Positions 49,935 through 58,185 are shown, counted from the first letter of the stretch. The stretch is 64,000 nucleotides of DNA from JALSHZ01 sp964614535 (GCA_964614535.1 CAZTOZ010000017.1:1-64000), one strand, 5' to 3'. Numbers and translations are program-made. The notes: generated by a model not told the origin, from the sequence alone.

Positions 49935-51719
49935 TCAGCGCTGGATCTCAGCCTCGTAGATCCGGCCGTCACGCTCGTTTGGATCGTAGTTGTTGTCGAC
50001 CATGGCATCGGAGATATAGAACGACTGCTTCACCGGATCACCGGACGAAGGCCCGATGGTCAACCCCTGGGCCTGTTTCGGTTTCGGCGAGAAACCACTG
50101 ATGTCCAGCTTGTTCAGAAAGACACCGCCATTGGTATATTCGAAAATGGCATCGTCGTCGTTCGACAATACGAACAGATGACCACTGACGGCATCGAATG
50201 CGATCCCTTCCGGGTCGGATGGAATGCCCGATGCAGTACCCGCCGTGGTGGCCAGGTCGATAATCTGCTCGAGCACGAAGCCGCTGCCGCCGTAACGATA
50301 GACGACGATATTGATATCGAAGCCCCCGGCGACATAGATTTTCCCGCTGGCCGGATCACAGGTGATGCCTTCGGGATCACTGGTGGCGCCCACGGTCGAG
50401 ATCGCGTCACTGAAGACGAAACCACTGCCGCTGGTAAAACTGTAGCGGAAAATCATCTTGGCATCGTCATTGGAGACATAGTAGTGGCCATCGGTGGCGC
50501 AATAGGTGATGCCGCTCGGCTCCCGGTTCTTCAGCACACCGGCCGGCGACGGCGTGATGTCGTACCGCCCGATCAGCTGTGTCGCAGCAGGATCGGTTTC
50601 GAAGATATTGAACGGTGCGCTCTCCCAGACCTCCGGGATCTCGTTGATCTCCGAATCGGCAATCAACAACCGGCCACTCGATTCGTCGAACACCACCCCG
50701 GCCGGGTCGGTGCTGGGAATCGTCAACGGATTGCCAGCCACGTCATAACCGGTATCGAAATAGTTGACCTGGGTGATCGACTGTACCGCGGCCGCCACCC
50801 CCTCTTGATAGAGCTGAACCGTCATCTCGTCGGTCGAGGTGAGCGCACCGTCGGTGGCCGTCAGTCGCAGGACATAGGAACCGGCGTCCGCAGAAAAAGT
50901 GGCGGTGGTATCGATCGCATTCGGATCGGCAAAGGTGACGGTTCCGGCGCCGGTTCCGCCGACGTGCTCCCAAGTCACCGAGAGCGTGCCACTTTCCGGC
51001 AGCCCATCGTCAGTGACGTTGCCATCCAGCGTCACACTGGTCTGTGGCAGCGTGAGGACCACATCCTCACCGGCATCGACCACCGGCGCCGCATTGCTGC
51101 CCCCGGAGAACTCCACGTGGAGCAACGGTGCCGCGGCGGCATTGCCGTTCCAGGACTCGGCCACGCGGCGACCGCTGCCGGAAACGATGAACGTCATCGC
51201 ATTGCCCGCCGCCCAGCCGGGACGCGACACCACCTCCTGAACGAGTGCCGCCAGATCCGGCGTCTGCTGCCTGGAGCCCGCCTCCCCGACCACCGTCCAG
51301 TCTGGCGGTGACCAGTTCACCTTCGCAGCCGTCCTCGGCAATCCCGAAATACTGTACTTGGTCGTCTTGAACGACTTGGTGGTATCGGCGGCCGCCGCAT
51401 CGATCGTCAACGCGACGGAACCGGTCGACTTTTCATCGGTGGTGAACTGGATCCATGCCGACGAGATGGTGGCGCCCTGCGGAATCGTCAGGCCTGGAAA
51501 CCGCAGACCAACGACACGCCGTTCACTTTTCTCCTCGACCATGTCGAGATCACCACTGCCGCGGAGCACCCGGCCATCGGCCCGCTCCTCGGCATCGTCG
51601 TGGCTGTGGGCGATACGCACATCGATGGTGCCGGCCTGGGCCGCCCCCATCAAAGAAGCAATAAGCAACAGTGCCGGCGCGAGAAATCGCACGGCATCCC
51701 GTTCCTGGAATTGGGTCAT
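49935..51719 (-). CDS. Secreted protein: DNRLRE-like, PKD-like and beta-propeller domains
   Basis: This 594-residue protein has a signal peptide (cleavage near AAQA, about residue 29). Residues 30-205 repeat the domain found at the end of the metallophosphoesterase (DAEERADGRVLRGSGDLDM, AWIQFTTDEKSTGS, WSPPDWTVVGEAG, FIVSGSGRRVAESWNG). Residues of about 210-300 are PKD-like (VDAGEDVVLTLPQTSVTLDG, YVLRLTATDG). Residues of about 320-594 form a probable beta-propeller with repeats such as DPEGITCDPASGKIYVAGG and DPEGIAFDAVSGHLFVLSN, similar to SdiA-regulated or SMP-30-like proteins. It is probably an extracellular, glycan-associated protein. GAGGA precedes the ATG and a perfect CRP-like site lies 83 bp upstream. 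Confidence 0.75.
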   Translation of the reverse strand: MTQFQERDAVRFLAPALLLIASLMGAAQAGTIDVRIAHSHDDAEERADGRVLRGSGDLDMVEEKSERRVVGLRFPGLTIPQGATISSAWIQFTTDEKSTGSVALTIDAAAADTTKSFKTTKYSISGLPRTAAKVNWSPPDWTVVGEAGSRQQTPDLAALVQEVVSRPGWAAGNAMTFIVSGSGRRVAESWNGNAAAAPLLHVEFSGGSNAAPVVDAGEDVVLTLPQTSVTLDGNVTDDGLPESGTLSVTWEHVGGTGAGTVTFADPNAIDTTATFSADAGSYVLRLTATDGALTSTDEMTVQLYQEGVAAAVQSITQVNYFDTGYDVAGNPLTIPSTDPAGVVFDESSGRLLIADSEINEIPEVWESAPFNIFETDPAATQLIGRYDITPSPAGVLKNREPSGITYCATDGHYYVSNDDAKMIFRYSFTSGSGFVFSDAISTVGATSDPEGITCDPASGKIYVAGGFDINIVVYRYGGSGFVLEQIIDLATTAGTASGIPSDPEGIAFDAVSGHLFVLSNDDDAIFEYTNGGVFLNKLDISGFSPKPKQAQGLTIGPSSGDPVKQSFYISDAMVDNNYDPNERDGRIYEAEIQR

Positions 51720-51801
51720 CGAATCATCCTCTGACGCTGGGCTGGGGGTTGTAACACGAGGACATTCCCCCGCCCGACGGCGGCGGCGCCCTACAATCTC
51801 A

Positions 51802-51817
51802 TGTGACAGTCATCACA
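51802..51817. promoter_or_regulatory. Perfect CRP-type palindrome upstream of the propeller protein gene
   Basis: TGTGA-CAGTCA-TCACA is a full match to the CRP/Vfr/Clp consensus. It lies between the convergent-side end of the Wzc-like gene and the propeller gene, 83 bp upstream of the latter's ATG. Confidence 0.7.
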
Positions 51818-51915
51818 ACCATAAGTTCAACGCGACAGAGGACCGCCCGGCGAACCGGTGGCAGGAAGCGGGATCGGTACAGCCCGCCAGACAGGCGCAG
51901 CCGGCGCCGGGAAGA

Positions 51916-53982
51916 TCAGTGACGGATCCGCACGCGCAACAACTTCTCCCCGAACCGCCGCAGCGATGACGCAGCCGGCGACCGGGTCTCGACGACGACG
52001 GCAAGATCGACCCGATCGAGCACCAGCTCCGCCTCGGTCACGGCATCGAGGTTGCGCACGACGACGACGACGAGATCGAAATAGCGCGTCAACAGCGTCA
52101 GCAACGAGGGGGTTGCATCGACCAGTTTATTGGCCAGCCGGCCGTCGAGATGCTCCCCCCGCGCCAGCAGCGTCACATGGGTGCGGAAATCGGTCTGAAA
52201 AGCCTTGGTCAAACCCACCGACTTGGCCAGAACATCGGCCACGCCGGGCCTGGGTGGCATGGCAAAAGCGCGGTGGAGCTCTGCCTCGCCACGGCTGAGA
52301 TCGACGATGACGACCCGCCGGCCATCGGCGGCGTTGAGTGTCGCTACCGCAGCGGCGATCGACACCTTGTCGGCCACGCTGCCGGAACCGGTGATCAGCA
52401 CCGTATGGGGCGGCCCGCCGCCGAGCCGCGACAGCAGTCGCCGGTTCAGCACCGTGACGGCGGCAACGAAACGCGAGCGGGGTTTGGACAACAGCTCGCT
52501 GGCGGGGATGATGCCGTGACCATCTCCCGGCACCGGCACGGCCACCGCCGCCTCTTCATCATTCACATCGACACGAGGCTCCGAGAGCGCCACCGGCTGC
52601 CCGACCGGCTCGCTTTCGCCCCAGACGGCCGCGCCCGTTTCGGGCATCAGCCTGGCCGCCGACGGCGCGACCAGCGCACCCCGCTCGAACCGGCCACCGC
52701 GCCCGGTGACACGAGGCCGGAAATACTCCGCCAGCATCGCCGTGAGCAGACCGAGCAGCAGCGCCGCGGCCAGCGTCAGCGCCAGAATATGCTGGCGGGT
52801 CGGGAACACCGGGCCGGCGGGCTCATAGGCGGGCGAGACCACGCTGATGGTCTTGGCGACCACCAGGTCCCGCGCCTGATCGCCCAGCGTCTTGGATTGC
52901 TTGAGCAACGCCCGATACTGCTCCCGTATCGCCTCGGCTTCCAACTGCAGTTCCCGCAATCCGCCATCGGCCCGATGGGCCCGGGCGATCTCCTGTTCCA
53001 GGTCCTCGATGCGCTGTTGCAAGACCTCCACCTTGCGCTGCTCGGCCGCGGCCCGATCCTTCAGCGTCCGCGCCGTCGAACGCAGCTCCCGCTGAATGCC
53101 GGCGCGCAGGTCACCGAGCTGGGTCTTCACCTCGATCAATGCCGGGTGACGCGGCCCATACTCGTTACGCATCTCGCTGAGGCGGTTGGCCAGCGTCATC
53201 TCCTGCTCGCGGAAGCGGCGCACCAGCGGGGAATCGACGGCGGCGCTGACCGCCACCATGTCGCCGGCACGTATCAGCGCATCCACCTGACGCCAGCGGG
53301 CATCGGCCTTTTCCACCTCGACCTTCGCCAACAGAAGCTGACTCTCGAGGCTCCCGATCTGCCGTGACTTCGCCGAGAGGTCGGCGATGTCGAGCAAGCC
53401 GTTGGCCTGTTTGTAGTCGCTGATGCGTTGCTCGACCGCTTGCAGTTCGGCCCGGCGACGTTTCAGCTCGGCATCGACATAATGCTTTTCGGTGGCGAAC
53501 AGCTTGCCGATTTGTTCGGCCTTCAGCCGGCGGAAGGTCTCGATGACCTGATCGACCACCCGCGCCGCCTCACCCGGGCTCTTCGCCCGATAGCTGACCG
53601 TGATCACCGATGCGCCGGGGGGTTGCGAGACGTCGAGCCGGTTGAGAAAGGCGGAGACGCGCCCGGAGGAGATGGTGACCGGCTTCTCTGCCGATCCGGC
53701 CAACGCCTGCAAGACCCGCACGGCCAGCAGCCGGGAGCGCAGCAGCGCCACATCCCTTCCGCCAGCGCGGGGATCGGCTCGCGGTGCCTTGCCCTTGCCG
53801 CTGACCGTCGGATCCGGCGCGACGCTGATGACGCCGGAGGAGACATACTCCGGCTGCTTCAGCAGCGCCAGCAACATTCCCGCCAGCAAGGTAAGCCCCA
53901 TGACCGTCAACACCGACGGCCAGTGGGCGCGCAACACCGCGGCCATGCCGTGGAGATCGAGGTCGTCGCCGCCCCCCCGCAT
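51916..53982 (-). CDS. Wzc-like polysaccharide co-polymerase with degenerate kinase domain
   Basis: This 688-residue protein has a Wzz-type N-terminal domain with membrane helices at about 18-38 and 395-415, a periplasmic coiled-coil region (about 170-360, rich in Glu, Arg and Gln) and a C-terminal P-loop-like domain. In active bacterial tyrosine kinases Walker A ends GKS/T; here the loop reads ITGSGSVADKVSIAAA (about 527-542), which lacks the glycines and the canonical GKS/T. The Walker A' strand reads VVIVDLSRGE instead of the usual D-x-D. No Tyr cluster closes the protein. It probably controls chain length or export structurally. It shares one base with the Wza-like gene (TGATG). Confidence 0.82.
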   Translation of the reverse strand: MRGGGDDLDLHGMAAVLRAHWPSVLTVMGLTLLAGMLLALLKQPEYVSSGVISVAPDPTVSGKGKAPRADPRAGGRDVALLRSRLLAVRVLQALAGSAEKPVTISSGRVSAFLNRLDVSQPPGASVITVSYRAKSPGEAARVVDQVIETFRRLKAEQIGKLFATEKHYVDAELKRRRAELQAVEQRISDYKQANGLLDIADLSAKSRQIGSLESQLLLAKVEVEKADARWRQVDALIRAGDMVAVSAAVDSPLVRRFREQEMTLANRLSEMRNEYGPRHPALIEVKTQLGDLRAGIQRELRSTARTLKDRAAAEQRKVEVLQQRIEDLEQEIARAHRADGGLRELQLEAEAIREQYRALLKQSKTLGDQARDLVVAKTISVVSPAYEPAGPVFPTRQHILALTLAAALLLGLLTAMLAEYFRPRVTGRGGRFERGALVAPSAARLMPETGAAVWGESEPVGQPVALSEPRVDVNDEEAAVAVPVPGDGHGIIPASELLSKPRSRFVAAVTVLNRRLLSRLGGGPPHTVLITGSGSVADKVSIAAAVATLNAADGRRVVIVDLSRGEAELHRAFAMPPRPGVADVLAKSVGLTKAFQTDFRTHVTLLARGEHLDGRLANKLVDATPSLLTLLTRYFDLVVVVVRNLDAVTEAELVLDRVDLAVVVETRSPAASSLRRFGEKLLRVRIRH

Positions 53983-54515
53983 CAGAAGAACCGCTCCCGG
54001 ACGGTGATGATGTCACCCGGCTCGACCCGCGCCCCGACGGCGGCCCGCAAGCGTTTGCCATTGCGCTCGATCAACACCTTGTTGCGCTTTGCATGGGGCG
54101 CGAACCCCCCGGCCAGGGCAACGGCATTGAGCACCGTCATCCCCTCACGGTAGGGGTAGTCCCCCGGCTTGTTGACCTCACCGAGTATGTAGAAGGGCCG
54201 ATAGGTCAGCAGCTCCACGCTGACGCGGGGATTGACGAGATAGTCCGGGCGCAGGCGCGCGGTGATGGCCCGTGCCAGCTCGGTGGTGGTCAGCCCTTGG
54301 CTGACGACGCCACCAATCAACGGCATGACGACCCGGCCCGCCCCGTCGACGGTGAATTTCCCCGACAGCGACTCGTGGCCGAACACGGTGATGCGGAGCC
54401 TGTCTCCGACGCCCAGGCGGTAGTCGCCGGCCACCTCGGCAGCCTGCAGGGAAAAAGACAGAATCAGGAGCAACGCCGACAGCGTCGCGAAATGGACTAC
54501 CCGGGCAATAGGCAT
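53982..54515 (-). CDS. Polysaccharide export protein (Wza-like, short)
   Basis: This protein of about 177 residues has a signal peptide (LLLILSFSLQAAE) and Poly_export plus SLBB domains: YRLGVGDRLRITVFGHESLSG, VSQGLTTTELARAITARL, and YILGEVNKPGDYPYREGMT followed by AGGF. It lacks the C-terminal amphipathic helix of E. coli Wza, as do many short Wza-like proteins. The signal sequence ends in A-A-E without a lipobox. The ATG at 54515 is taken; an upstream ATG at 54566 is possible. It forms an export pair with the Wzc-like protein. Confidence 0.88.
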   Translation of the reverse strand: MPIARVVHFATLSALLLILSFSLQAAEVAGDYRLGVGDRLRITVFGHESLSGKFTVDGAGRVVMPLIGGVVSQGLTTTELARAITARLRPDYLVNPRVSVELLTYRPFYILGEVNKPGDYPYREGMTVLNAVALAGGFAPHAKRNKVLIERNGKRLRAAVGARVEPGDIITVRERFF

Positions 54516-54662
54516 CGGTGATATGGCCTCCTCTCTTGCGGCTCGCCCGTTGGGTGCTGCCAGCATTGGCCTGCACGCAATCTATATCCAACGGACTCCT
54601 GAACGAGTGAGACAATCGACCGGAGGAATAGTTTGACGTTGGGAGAAAAGGGGAGAAGAAAA

Positions 54663-54678
54663 TGTGATAGCCATCACA
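54663..54678. promoter_or_regulatory. Perfect CRP-type palindrome upstream of the Wza-Wzc-like operon
   Basis: TGTGA-TAGCCA-TCACA is a full consensus match, and the symmetry extends two bases on each side (AA and TT). A possible -10 (TATAGA, 54586-54581 minus) would place it about 93-96 bp upstream of the start point. Confidence 0.72.
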
Positions 54679-54755
54679 TTTATCAGGGAGGTGACGAGGA
54701 TGATCGGTCACAGAGGCCCGATCTCACCGCCGGCACAAACCATGGTCGGACGCAC

Positions 54756-54784
54756 GCTGGACGGTCCGGGGTGAACCGTCCAGC
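54756..54784. terminator. Perfect 10-bp stem-loop downstream of trxC
   Basis: GCTGGACGGT (54756-54765) and its complement (54775-54784) enclose a 9-base loop, 30 bp after the trxC stop. There is no T run, so intrinsic termination may be weak, or the hairpin protects the 3' end of the mRNA. Confidence 0.5.
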
Positions 54785-54813
54785 GCCATATCAACGACCG
54801 GGCTCGGGTGCCG

Positions 54814-55248
54814 TCACAGATGCGATTCGGCCCAGCGGACGATATCGGCTTCGCCCATCGCGCCGGGCTGCGTGGCCACCGCCTGCCCGCCCTTGAAGAG
54901 CATCAGCGTGGGGATACTGCGGATGCCGAACTGGGCGGCAATGGTCTGCTCATCCTCGGTGTTGAGCTTGGCGAGCCGCACCCGCGGTTCGAGGCGGGCG
55001 GCAGCGGCCGAAAAGGCCGGCGCCATCATCTTGCAGGGGCCACACCACGGCGCCCAGAAGTCGATCAGCACCGGAATGTCGTTCCGTGTCAGGTGCTTTT
55101 GAAAATCAGCGCCGGTCAGCTCCACCGGGTGGCCGGTGAACAGCGGGCGGTGGCATTTTCCGCATTTGGGGTTGTCGTGCAGCCGCTCAGCAGCGACGCG
55201 ATTCACGGCGCTGCAGTGCGGGCAGACGATATTCAATGGGTTGCTCAT
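54814..55248 (-). CDS. trxC: Thioredoxin 2 (zinc-binding thioredoxin TrxC)
   Basis: This 144-residue protein has an N-terminal zinc ribbon (CPHC at about 9-12 and CGKC at about 29-32) and a thioredoxin fold with the active site WAPWCGPCKMM and SIPTLMLFKGG. TrxC reduces disulfides and is oxidative-stress linked in E. coli. It is divergent from the Hsp20 operon, and both start regions carry CTTGAAA boxes, suggesting heat-shock control. Confidence 0.95.
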   Translation of the reverse strand: MSNPLNIVCPHCSAVNRVAAERLHDNPKCGKCHRPLFTGHPVELTGADFQKHLTRNDIPVLIDFWAPWCGPCKMMAPAFSAAAARLEPRVRLAKLNTEDEQTIAAQFGIRSIPTLMLFKGGQAVATQPGAMGEADIVRWAESHL

Positions 55249-55295
55249 AGACACTTTCCTGATTGACGATCGGATTGAAAACCGTATTTCCCCAA

Positions 55296-55323
55296 TCATG
55301 GCCCCTGCCCGGTGCATTTCAAG
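55296..55323 (-). promoter_or_regulatory. Possible sigma32 promoter for trxC
   Basis: On the minus strand CTTGAAA (55323-55317) is followed after 13 bp by GGCCATGA (55303-55296), a partial match to CCCCATNT. The start point would be about 40 bases before the trxC ATG. Confidence 0.45.
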
Positions 55324-55350
55324 GCCGGAACGGGGGAGGCACGCCGCCCC

Positions 55351-55378
55351 CTTGAAATCGGGCGGGCCACCACTATCT
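55351..55378 (+). promoter_or_regulatory. Sigma32-type promoter for the Hsp20 operon
   Basis: CTTGAAA (55351-55357) is followed after 13 bp by CACTATCT (55371-55378), close to CCCCATNT. It lies about 80 bp upstream of the first Hsp20 gene. The -35 element is a perfect match and the spacing is canonical. Confidence 0.7.
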
Positions 55379-55456
55379 ATTGCAGCAACGACGGTCGGAA
55401 GGGGCGGATTCGCGCCGCCGGCCCCATGAATGACTGGCTACTGGAGGCTACGAACA

Positions 55457-55873
55457 ATGATATCCAACATGATTCGGTTCCCTTCATCCCTCTTCGACGA
55501 CTTGGATGAAGTCTTTTTCAACATCCCCCGCGCGCGGCGTGAGCAGGTCTATCCGCCGATCAACATGGGGGTCACCGACAACAGCGTCGAGGTGTATGTC
55601 TTCCTGCCAGGCATGAAGCTGGACGACATCGACCTGTCGCTGGAGAAGAACCTGCTGAGCATCTCCGGCAAGCGGGAGCGTGAACCGCTGGGCGACGACG
55701 AGGCAACCATCTATCGCGAGGAGCGTTTCAAGGGCAGCTTCAAGCGCGTCATCACGTTGCCGGACGACGTCGATCCCGACAAGACCGAAGCCGTCTATCG
55801 CGATGGCATCCTGCACATCAGCATCGCCAAGCGCAGCGAGGCACAGCCACGCAAGATCACCGTCAAGGCCTGA
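55457..55873 (+). CDS. Small heat shock protein, Hsp20/alpha-crystallin family (1)
   Basis: This 138-residue chaperone has the alpha-crystallin domain (about 40-130): VEVYVFLPGMKLDDIDLSLEKN (in parts), LSISGKRERE, REERFKGSFKRVITLPDDVD and YRDGILHISIAKR with the C-terminal-groove motif. It prevents aggregation of unfolded proteins. The ATG at 55457 has GGAGG nine bases upstream. It is followed after 14 bp by a second Hsp20 gene. Confidence 0.94.
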   Translation: MISNMIRFPSSLFDDLDEVFFNIPRARREQVYPPINMGVTDNSVEVYVFLPGMKLDDIDLSLEKNLLSISGKREREPLGDDEATIYREERFKGSFKRVITLPDDVDPDKTEAVYRDGILHISIAKRSEAQPRKITVKA

Positions 55874-55887
55874 AGGAGGACAGCACA

Positions 55888-56274
55888 ATGAGTGAACAGA
55901 ATGCACACAACAGCCCCCAGCGGATGCCGGGCGATGCGATGCCACTGGAACTGACACCGGCGGTGGACATCATCGAGAGCAAGCAGGGCGTCACCCTGCT
56001 GATCGACCTGCCGGGCGTCAGCAAGGAGAGCCTGGACATCGACGTGGACAAGAACGTGCTCACCATCAAGGGGACGATCAATCTCCACACCGATGAGAAG
56101 CTGAGCGCCACCTATATGGACGTCCACGCCGGCACCTTCACGCGGCAATTCACGCTGGGCAGCGAGCTGGATGCCGCCGCCATCGACGCCACGCTCAAGG
56201 ACGGGGTGCTCAAGCTCTTCGTGCCGCGCTCCGACGCGCACAAGCCGAAGAAGATCGAGATCAAGGCGGGCTAG
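55888..56274 (+). CDS. Small heat shock protein, Hsp20/alpha-crystallin family (2)
   Basis: This 128-residue protein has an alpha-crystallin domain (about 22-118): DIIESKQGVTLLIDLPGVS, LDIDVDKNVLTIKG, TFTRQFTLGSELD and ATLKDGVLKLFVPR. It differs considerably from its neighbour and probably forms mixed oligomers with it, as such pairs often do. AAGGAGG precedes the ATG. It is the second gene of a two-gene heat-shock operon. Confidence 0.94.
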   Translation: MSEQNAHNSPQRMPGDAMPLELTPAVDIIESKQGVTLLIDLPGVSKESLDIDVDKNVLTIKGTINLHTDEKLSATYMDVHAGTFTRQFTLGSELDAAAIDATLKDGVLKLFVPRSDAHKPKKIEIKAG

Positions 56275-56287
56275 CCCAGGACAGACG

Positions 56288-56328
56288 GGCGGGCATCGCG
56301 ACGCCTCGATGGCGCCACGATGCCCGCC
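56288..56328. terminator. Hairpin between the Hsp20 operon and the CinA-like gene
   Basis: GGCGGGCATCG (56288-56298) and its exact complement (56318-56328) form an 11-bp stem with a 19-base loop between convergent genes. No T run follows, so it is a probable but not classical terminator. Confidence 0.55.
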
Positions 56329-56338
56329 GCGCGGTCGC

Positions 56339-57076
56339 CTATTGCGCGACCTCGCGCCAGCCGATCCCCGCTGCGTCGAGCATTCCCTTCAACGCGACCA
56401 TCGCCCGCTCGACATCGTTCCGCTCTCCCCGCAGCCCAAGGTCCACTCGCTGGCGGTCGCCGGTATTGGGCAGGCTCGACAAGCGCACCTCGGGGAAGCG
56501 TGCGACGATGGCCTCCTCGGCTTCGATCAGCCGGCTCTCCGGCGCCTCGGCCACGATTCGCAACTCCACCACAGGCTCGCCGAAACGGTCGGCGTAGTGG
56601 CGATCCAGCACCCACGTCACCATTGGATGGGCCATATCGGGAAAACCGGGCACGAAGTGGTGGTGACGGATGCTGAAGCCGGCGATCCGGTTGACCGGAT
56701 TGGGGATCAGCTCGGCACCCACCGGGAACTCCGCCATCCTCACCTTGTGGGGATGAAGGTCGTCACCAAACTTCTCGCGCAGAATCTCCATCGCCTCGGG
56801 ATGGGGTTCGAGCGCCAGACCGAAGGCTTCGGCGGCGCATTGGCGGGTGATATCGTCCGGCGTGCCACCGATGCCCCCGAACGAGAAGACCACCGCGCCG
56901 CTGGCCAGCGTCTCACGGTAGGTCTGCACCAGCAGATCGTGATCGTCACCGACGAAGCGCGCCCAGGCCAGCGCAAGCCCCCGCCGCCGCAGCGCCTCGA
57001 CGGCGAACCCGAAATGGGTGTCGCGCCGCTTGCCCGAGAGGATCTCATCACCGACGACGACGATTCCGAAGCTCAC
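56339..57076 (-). CDS. CinA-like molybdopterin-binding (MoCF) domain protein
   Basis: This 245-residue protein has an N-terminal MoCF_biosynth domain: GIVVVGDEILSGKRRDTH, VVFSFGGIGGTPDDITRQ and FVPGFPDMAHPM. It corresponds to the N-terminal half of CinA without the C-terminal NMN deamidase domain. This stand-alone form is common; its reaction is not established. The remaining 90 residues (about 155-245) are alpha/beta without a named domain. Its ATG overlaps the hemH stop (ATGA). Confidence 0.85.
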   Translation of the reverse strand: MSFGIVVVGDEILSGKRRDTHFGFAVEALRRRGLALAWARFVGDDHDLLVQTYRETLASGAVVFSFGGIGGTPDDITRQCAAEAFGLALEPHPEAMEILREKFGDDLHPHKVRMAEFPVGAELIPNPVNRIAGFSIRHHHFVPGFPDMAHPMVTWVLDRHYADRFGEPVVELRIVAEAPESRLIEAEEAIVARFPEVRLSSLPNTGDRQRVDLGLRGERNDVERAMVALKGMLDAAGIGWREVAQ

Positions 57077-58185
57077 AGCGCCGCCCCCGCCGCCGTGGCA
57101 CGCTGCCGCGTCCGCCGCGCCTCGGCCTTCACCCCGGCCAGGTCATAGTCCTCGGCCACCTCCGGCCACCCCTGCATGTGCCACGCCACCAGATTGGCCA
57201 TCATCTCGATGTGCGGCTCGCTGGCATTGAGCGCCGGGATATAGGTGAACGACTCACCCCCAGCCGCGAGAAAGCCCTCGCGGTTGGTCAGCGCGATCTC
57301 CTCCAGCGTCTCCAGGCAGTCGGCGGAGAACCCCGGGCTGAACACCTCGACGGCCTTTACCCCCTCCTTCGGCAGCGCAAGCAGCGTCTTGTCGAGATAG
57401 GGCTTGAGCCACTCCTCCCGGCCAAAGCGGGACTGGAAGGCGATCCGCCACTCCCCGTCGGCGAGGCCGAGCCGCTCGCTCAACAGCCGTGCCGTCTTGT
57501 GGCACTGGCAATGGTAGGGGTCGCCACCGTGGAGAAAACGCTTCGGCACGCCGTGAAACGAGAAGACCAGATGCCCGGCGCGACCGTTGACCTCCCAGTG
57601 TCGCTCGAGATGGGTGGCCATCGCCTCGATGTAGTCGGGATCGTCGTGATAGCCGGAGACAAAACGCAGCTCCGGCACCCAGCGCCAACGTTGCAACTCG
57701 GCGCTGACCGCATCGAATACCGAACCGGTGGTGCTACCCGAATACTGCGGGTAGAGCGGCAGCACCAGCAGGCGCCGCACACCGGCATTCTGCAACGACT
57801 CCAGCGCATCGGCGATCGACGGGTTGCCATAGCGCATGCCCAGCGCCACCTCGATCCGCCCAGGGTAGCGCGCCGCCAGCTGCTCCCCGAGCCGCGCCGC
57901 CTGCTGGCGCGAATGCACCAGCAGCGGCGCGCCTTCCTTCATCCAGATCGTCTCGTACAGCGCGGCGCTCTTTTTCGGCCGGGTGTTGAGCACGATGAGA
58001 TTGAGAATCGGCCACCACAGCGGCTTCGGGATTTCGACGACCCGCGGATCGCTGAGGAATGCCTTGAGGTATCGACGCACCGACGCGGCGGTAGGCTCAT
58101 CGGGCGAGCCGAGATTGACCAGCAACACCCCGGCCTTGGGGATCAGGTCGTGTCGATGGTTGGCAATGCCCTGGTAGCGGGACAT
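57073..58185 (-). CDS. hemH: Ferrochelatase
   Basis: This 370-residue enzyme inserts Fe2+ into protoporphyrin IX. Seen are GVLLVNLGSPDEPTAASVRRYL (in parts), the metal-site His in FSFHGVPKRFL, the YHCQCHKTARLL segment, QSRFGREEWLKPY and the catalytic Glu in CLETLEEIAL. With hemB, hemF and hemH at three separate loci here, haem genes are dispersed. It overlaps the CinA-like gene by four bases. Confidence 0.96.
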   Translation of the reverse strand: MSRYQGIANHRHDLIPKAGVLLVNLGSPDEPTAASVRRYLKAFLSDPRVVEIPKPLWWPILNLIVLNTRPKKSAALYETIWMKEGAPLLVHSRQQAARLGEQLAARYPGRIEVALGMRYGNPSIADALESLQNAGVRRLLVLPLYPQYSGSTTGSVFDAVSAELQRWRWVPELRFVSGYHDDPDYIEAMATHLERHWEVNGRAGHLVFSFHGVPKRFLHGGDPYHCQCHKTARLLSERLGLADGEWRIAFQSRFGREEWLKPYLDKTLLALPKEGVKAVEVFSPGFSADCLETLEEIALTNREGFLAAGGESFTYIPALNASEPHIEMMANLVAWHMQGWPEVAEDYDLAGVKAEARRTRQRATAAGAAL

